A stretch of 64,000 nt of DNA from assembly GCF_000143535.2 (NCBI RefSeq), contig NC_037311.1, positions 3,277,474 through 3,341,473 of the forward strand, in the 5' to 3' direction. The DNA is from Botrytis cinerea B05.10 (lineage: Eukaryota; Ascomycota; Leotiomycetes; Helotiales; Sclerotiniaceae). Both the position numbers and the translations under genes were made by a program. The notes beneath the pieces are model-generated. The model made no database searches and was not told where the DNA came from. It saw only the letters and a list, made by a program, of their open reading frames with translations. Within the stretch, counting starts at the first letter, position 1, and each line of letters begins with the position of its first letter. Below, piece by piece: positions 59,467-64,000 of the stretch.

Positions 59467-60467
59467 ATGGCCGACGATGGTTTCGAATACTACCATTACG
59501 ATCCCTCCATAGTGGGAGCAATTATCTTTATCATTCTCTTTATAACAACAACATCTCTTCATTGCTACCAGCTTTTTTGGACTCGCACATGGTTTATGAT
59601 CCCATTCATTGTGGGAGGACTTTGTGCGTCTTTCTATAATCTTCCTATGTGTCAGAAACTAACGAAATACTTTCAGTTCAATGTATAGGCTATATAGGCC
59701 GCGCAATCTCTCATACTCAGACTCCAGACTGGACATTAGTACCCTATCTCATACAAACGCTTCTTCTGCTCGTGGCACCTGCCCTCTTCGCAGCAAGTAT
59801 CTACATGGAATTGAGTCGGATTATCATCTTGGCAGATGGCGAAAGTCGCGCACTGCTTAAGAAGAAATGGCTTACGAAGATATTCGTTGTCGGAGACGTC
59901 CTGTCTTTCTTTGTTCAAGGAGGAGGTAAGTCACGCCACCTGTAACTAACCCATCTTCAACATGAAAAATTGTCTTATGATAGTATTCTAGGCGGCGGAA
60001 TTCAATCTTCGGGTTCCAGTAGCTCTCTCACGACGGGTAAATACATTATCGTTGGTGGGCTCTTTATTCAGATCATCTTCTTTGGCTGCTTTATTGTCGT
60101 CGCCGTCCACTTCGACCGCGCCATGAAAAAAGCGCCAACTTCTGCCGCTCAAAACGACACTACCTGGCGCAAACACATCTTAGCTTTGTTCATCGCAAGC
60201 GCATTGATTATGGTCCGATCTCTTTTTCGTGTTATAGAATACCTACAAGGATTTTCGGGATACTTGCTCTCGCACGAGGCATACCTATATGTTTTCGATG
60301 CGTTGTTGATGTGCACTGTCATGGTGCTGTTTAATATTATACACCCAAGCGAGGTAGTAGCGTTATCAAGAGGAGGGAATGTCGCGACGAGAGGTTGGAA
60401 AATGAAGAAGATTGGGGCAGATCGTGAACGTGTTGCATCTACTGATTCGGAGAGGATACTCGCCTGA
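59467..60467 (+). CDS. RTA1-family membrane protein
   Basis: Lipid-translocating exporter/RTA1 family: seven-helix membrane proteins of fungi tied to resistance to toxic lipids and sterol stress. Exons are 59467-59623, 59677-59925 and 59992-60467 (882 nt, 293 residues). The joins give FQCIGYIGR and VQGGGGGIQSSG, both hallmark blocks. Hydrophobic segments are clear (SIVGAIIFIILFITTTSLH, LIQTLLLLVAPALFAASIY, KYIIVGGLFIQIIFFGCFI and more). The last helix block has RSLFRVIEYLQG and AYLYVFDALLM. A short hydrophilic tail ends SERILA. Substrate unknown. Confidence 0.9.
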
Positions 60468-61338
60468 ACTTCTCGACCTGTTACAGGTTGTCGTCGGGTT
60501 CCAGGTATTAGAGAAAACTAAAGATAGTATTAGTGAGATGGTTGGCTGTGGATTTAGACTTGAACTCTGTAAGGAGAATGAATCAATTTTTCTTTGTATT
60601 TATTAATACTATATTAACAGTCACGGTAGAACTTCCGACCTCGACTAGTTCATTTATTATAGCAGTAAGCACATTCATCTCTGTCGTCCACCATGATAAT
60701 CGAGTTTTAAACTACGGGGTTGCTTGGATTTCACCGTAACACAGCATAATTGGCATCTATAGCGTCACAGTCTCACTATTCGAAAGCACTTTCCTGCACG
60801 AAATGCTGTAGACTTACTATCTACAGAGACAACAAATATCAGAACCGGTAGTATATCTTATTAATCACAACACAGATTTCCGTCCTTATCTATCCTCGCA
60901 AAATTGACAATTTGTAGCGGCCTAATTGCTTAGCTTCTTGAATGGGAAAACCTACTGAAAGTTTTCCAGGCCTATCTTTATCTCCTTTTGGAATATGGCT
61001 CACATCTTTCTGGAGCGCATAAAGTCTTTCTGCATGGTCCTGCAACGCTAGTGAAAAATGAACACTACGTCTACCTCGTTTCGGATCTCACGCTTTCAGA
61101 GAGGCCATTGAGTCTTAGAGCGTTGAATCCTTTTTCTCTAGTCATTCCGAATATTACTTGTATCGTCCATGAATTAAAAGCTACGAGCTCTGCAAACCCT
61201 TGGTTAATTGCTCTGATTCGATATCTCCTATCAATATTTTCACGGTTTTACTGAGATTTCATGGATAGAGCACAGATAGAGTCATTGGGAGTAATAAAAA
61301 TGGCCTTCTCAATTATTTCTGGACTGCATAATATAATA
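60468..61338. other. Intergenic, no gene seen
   Basis: About 0.9 kb between the RTA1 gene and the truncated RTA1 copy. The 88-codon frame at 60988-61254 has no recognisable features. Confidence 0.45.
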
Positions 61339-61689
61339 TTACAAGTATTGATGGGATAGAAGTTTTGGAATGGAACTGATTGCAAACGCATAGTATACAT
61401 TTAAACTCTCGTGTAGCTGCAATAAAATCGTATTCAACGCAGTGTAGTCCTCATCCAAGCGATCCTGCTTTAAAGCCTCACCCCTTCCGAAGATATCCCC
61501 AGCATGCACAAAATGAAACAGAGCCTGGACGACCATCATCGGCGCGCCATCAAACACATACATGGCCCACTCATGAGTCATTAAATATCCATCATGACCC
61601 CCTGAATCTTTAACTAATCTGTAGGCGCGCCACGCAATAATAATAACCACTGCCACTAATAATAGCGTAAACAGTTTTCTCCAGTTATG
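61339..61689 (-). pseudogene. Truncated RTA1 paralogue fragment
   Basis: On the minus strand, residues HNWRKLFTLLLVAVVIII are followed by AYRLVKDSGGHDGYLMTHE and MYVFDGAPMMVVQALFHFVHAG. They align to the C-terminal third of RTA1 proteins, including the intact copy at 59467-60467 (WRKHILALF, then FRVIEYLQG and AYLYVFDALLM). A stop (TAA) lies in frame just before HNWRK, and the first five helices are missing. It is inverted relative to the intact gene. Confidence 0.75.
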
Positions 61690-61983
61690 TTTGCCTTATT
61701 GCGGGACTGAGTAGAGGTTGCCACTATTGACCATTCGTCGATCGGAGATCATAGCGATGGTGGTGGGGATCCCGAGAGGGGGGGGCTGGGCACAGAGCCC
61801 GGCGGGGAGAATCATCGTGCCAAGATTGGCATTTTCGGGTTTCTTCATCAGCCCCTCCCCATTTGTCGACGGACTTCTTGACAAACCAATCGTCATACCT
61901 CGTTAATCATCATCTATCTCTTCCATACCTCTATTGATTATTATCCTTAACTGACTTAATACCTAGAATCATCGAACCTCAGA
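61690..61983. other. GC-richer unassigned segment
   Basis: Between the RTA1 fragment and the next gene. 61700-61900 is much GC-richer than its surroundings and has open frames on both strands (61718-61906 plus, 61696-61896 minus) that I cannot assign to a family. Confidence 0.35.
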
Positions 61984-63158
61984 ATGATGAAGTTTATGAA
62001 GAATCTCTTCTCCTTCACCCGTTGCTATCCGCATTGCCTCTCCATAGTCAGTAACCCAGTTACAGCGTACGTTTTATATTAGCTGCATTGCTACCAAAAC
62101 CATTCCTACGCTGATAATCTGTTTTCACAGCTCAGAATTCCTCTTATTCATCGACTGCCTGAACCAGGTCTTTGTCTCTCTTCCCATCTTCCAGGTAGCG
62201 CACATAGCAGGCGGTCTCCTGGCCTCAGCGCAAGGAGTTCTTCCTGCACAAGCTGTAGGCGGCGTCTTACAGGTGACATCCCTCTTAGCATCTGCAGGTT
62301 TATCATATTACCGTATGCGGAAATTCCTGAAATCTGCTAACGCAGATATCTTCATGCCTAGGGGCTTAGTATATTCCCCCTGCCTTAGCATAATCATATC
62401 TAACTTTAGAATGCTCTAGATATGTAGGATAATGACAACTGAAAAGATGATGGCAGCGATAGAATTTAATGAAGTGGGTGGGACAACACAAGCTTCCACC
62501 TCTTGAGACAGTGCATGATCTTGGTGTCTTCTACAGACATAGCAATTCAGCGTCTGTCAATCCCAGCGAAATCAAAAGTAACAGCCAATCTGAACCCGAG
62601 TCAGGATCTAGAGATCCACGTCTGGTTCGGCTCCAAGCACTGGAGGGGTACATAGCACCCCTCGATTTTGACGTCTCTTCTGAACAGCCACGAGAGAGCT
62701 GGTTGTCAAAGATAGGCCAGAAACCTTTGCAATGGGTTGACAAGCGTAATATGAAAGCTCTTTATAAGGCACACGCAAAACACAATAAAATATGCGATTC
62801 AAAATATTCCTCTATATCAACCGCAATGCTTGATTCTAGCAACAAGATTGCTGAAATATATTGCAAGATCGAGATACTGCAACGCAGTCAAGGCAGCGTT
62901 ATTCAAAGATCAAGACATTATATTGAAGAATTAGAGAGGTTGGAAATGGCAAAGAAAGAAGAGGAGGGGAAGAGGGAGAAGGCAGTAAAGGAGATATATG
63001 GGAAGGCTGATAAGAAGATAGAGAAGGCGTATGAGAAAGAGGAGAAAGTTGCGAATAGAATTTTTTGGATTGTTATTACCAAAGCCGATGGCACAAATGG
63101 CAAAGAGGATAGTCTGTTTGCTGTAGAGAGTGGGAGAACAGCTCCAGTTCATCCCTAA
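61984..63158 (+). pseudogene. Telomere-proximal fungal family gene, probably broken
   Basis: Exon-like pieces 61984-62066 and 62131-62368 join in frame and give SEFLLFIDCLNQVFVSLPIF, then VAHIAGGLLASAQGVLP and FMPRGL, a recognisable fungal protein family of unknown function. A third piece (from 62420) continues ICRIMTTEK but reaches a stop near 62501, whereas the matching C-terminal part continues in another frame from about 62469 to 63158 (GYIAPLDFDV; Lys/Glu-rich coiled coil MAKKEEEGKREKAVKEIYG). So there is a frameshift or an intron I cannot place. The N-terminal region of 27 residues is short. It is about 0.7 kb from the telomere. Confidence 0.5.
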
Positions 63159-63889
63159 GCCTGAGAGATCTTGCTAACTTAACAAGGGGTCAATCTACAC
63201 AATTTAGAATCTGAGTACAACAATAAGAGGTAGCTGGTTAGTATTTCGATCAAAAGGCCAGAGGCTACCGGGCATCAGTAAAACCTTCTGCATCTTGAAA
63301 TAAGTAGATTTAAGGACAGAAATTCAGTATTTGAGTCTTCACGTCTTACTAGAAGAGATAAATTGTAACTACCGGCGCTGTCCAATGTTTTACTGACTTC
63401 TCATATCTGATTGGGTCCGCACAATAGATTTACTTGTTACAGAAAAAAGGTATACATGCATCTGCTTTTTTTCATGGCTACAACTCAGGGAGTAGTGCCT
63501 GTGGGGATTATTATGTGTTATAAATAGATGGACTATCTATTCTTATACAAAATCACCAGTAAAGGGCCATTATTTGCAATGGAAGATGTTCAGCATCTCT
63601 ATAAAGAGATTAGTTTGTCAGTATGGTAGCTTCAAGTAAACCATAAATGAGAACAGTTATATCAGCTAATGAGCTGTAAAGTCGGCTAAATGGGGTTGTT
63701 GGTTCGTTCTTTCGTTATTATAAATAAGCGACGAGTTGTAGATAAAGGAAATAAATTAAACTGAAACAATAGATAGCCTAAATACTAGATGGATAATTGG
63801 AATTAAGTGTAAATAATACCCGAATAGATAGTAAGAATTATCATAACCAATCATACTCTCAGTCGGCCCTTGTAATTGGCACCTCCAAA
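63159..63889. other. Subtelomeric spacer
   Basis: No gene seen; AT-rich spacer between the last gene and the telomere array. Confidence 0.6.
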
Positions 63890-64000
63890 GGGTTAGGGTT
63901 AGGGATAGGGATAGGGTTAGGGTTAGGGTTAGGGTTAGGGTTAGGGTTAGGGTTAGGGTTAGGGTTAGGGTTAGGGTTAGGGTTAGGGTTAGGGTTAGGG
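63890..64000 (+). repeat. Telomere array (TTAGGG)n, chromosome right end
   Basis: Tandem TTAGGG to the last base, about 18 units, in the orientation expected of the right end (G-rich strand 5' to 3' outward). Two adjacent variant units reading ATAGGG are at about 63905-63916 near the inner edge. Confidence 0.97.

Overview
The window is the right-hand end of a chromosome from a filamentous ascomycete. It finishes in a (TTAGGG)n telomere array (63890-64000). The genes carry short introns (mostly 47-135 nt) with GTAAGT-like donors and CTNAY-like branch sites. The gene set is fungal: RTA1, Zn2Cys6 factors, CorA-like transporters and a QDE-2-type Argonaute. The style suits Leotiomycetes, possibly the Botrytis/Sclerotinia group, but that placement is inference.

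The left part (1-36.5 kb) is gene-dense and mostly housekeeping. In order it holds an AMMECR1-family end, a Ras-like GTPase (-), a 10-exon Argonaute (-), Rna14/CstF-77 (-), the histone chaperone Asf1 (+), two small proteins, an Sro7/tomosyn-like exocytosis regulator (-), a small Cys-rich protein (-), a PDAP1/HASPP28-like protein (+), an intron-containing tRNA, a divergent pair of zinc-finger genes and a CorA-like transporter (+). I re-spliced these genes from the raw sequence. Exon sums divide by three and the joined frames are free of stops.

The middle part (36.5-47.6 kb) is gene-poor. It has three small Cys-rich zinc-ribbon-like genes close together. It then has about 5 kb of degenerate tandem repeat with a period near 160-170 bp that contains no convincing gene, and a decayed coding remnant.

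The right part (47.6-64 kb) is subtelomeric. Islands of normal base composition (a soluble SMP-C2 protein, a secreted SMP-30/lactonase-like protein, a UPC2-like Zn2Cys6 factor, an RTA1 membrane protein, a truncated RTA1 copy and a broken telomere-proximal family gene) sit in AT-rich DNA made of decayed repeats. These include a 0.7-0.95 kb direct repeat in two copies, a 0.3 kb inverted repeat and a MITE-like family.

The most unusual items are the zinc-finger gene at 29379-32619, which has a Pin4/Cip-type RRM embedded in it and probably a GC-AG intron; the nucleosome-length satellite at 41-45.3 kb; and the cluster of small zinc-ribbon genes beside it.
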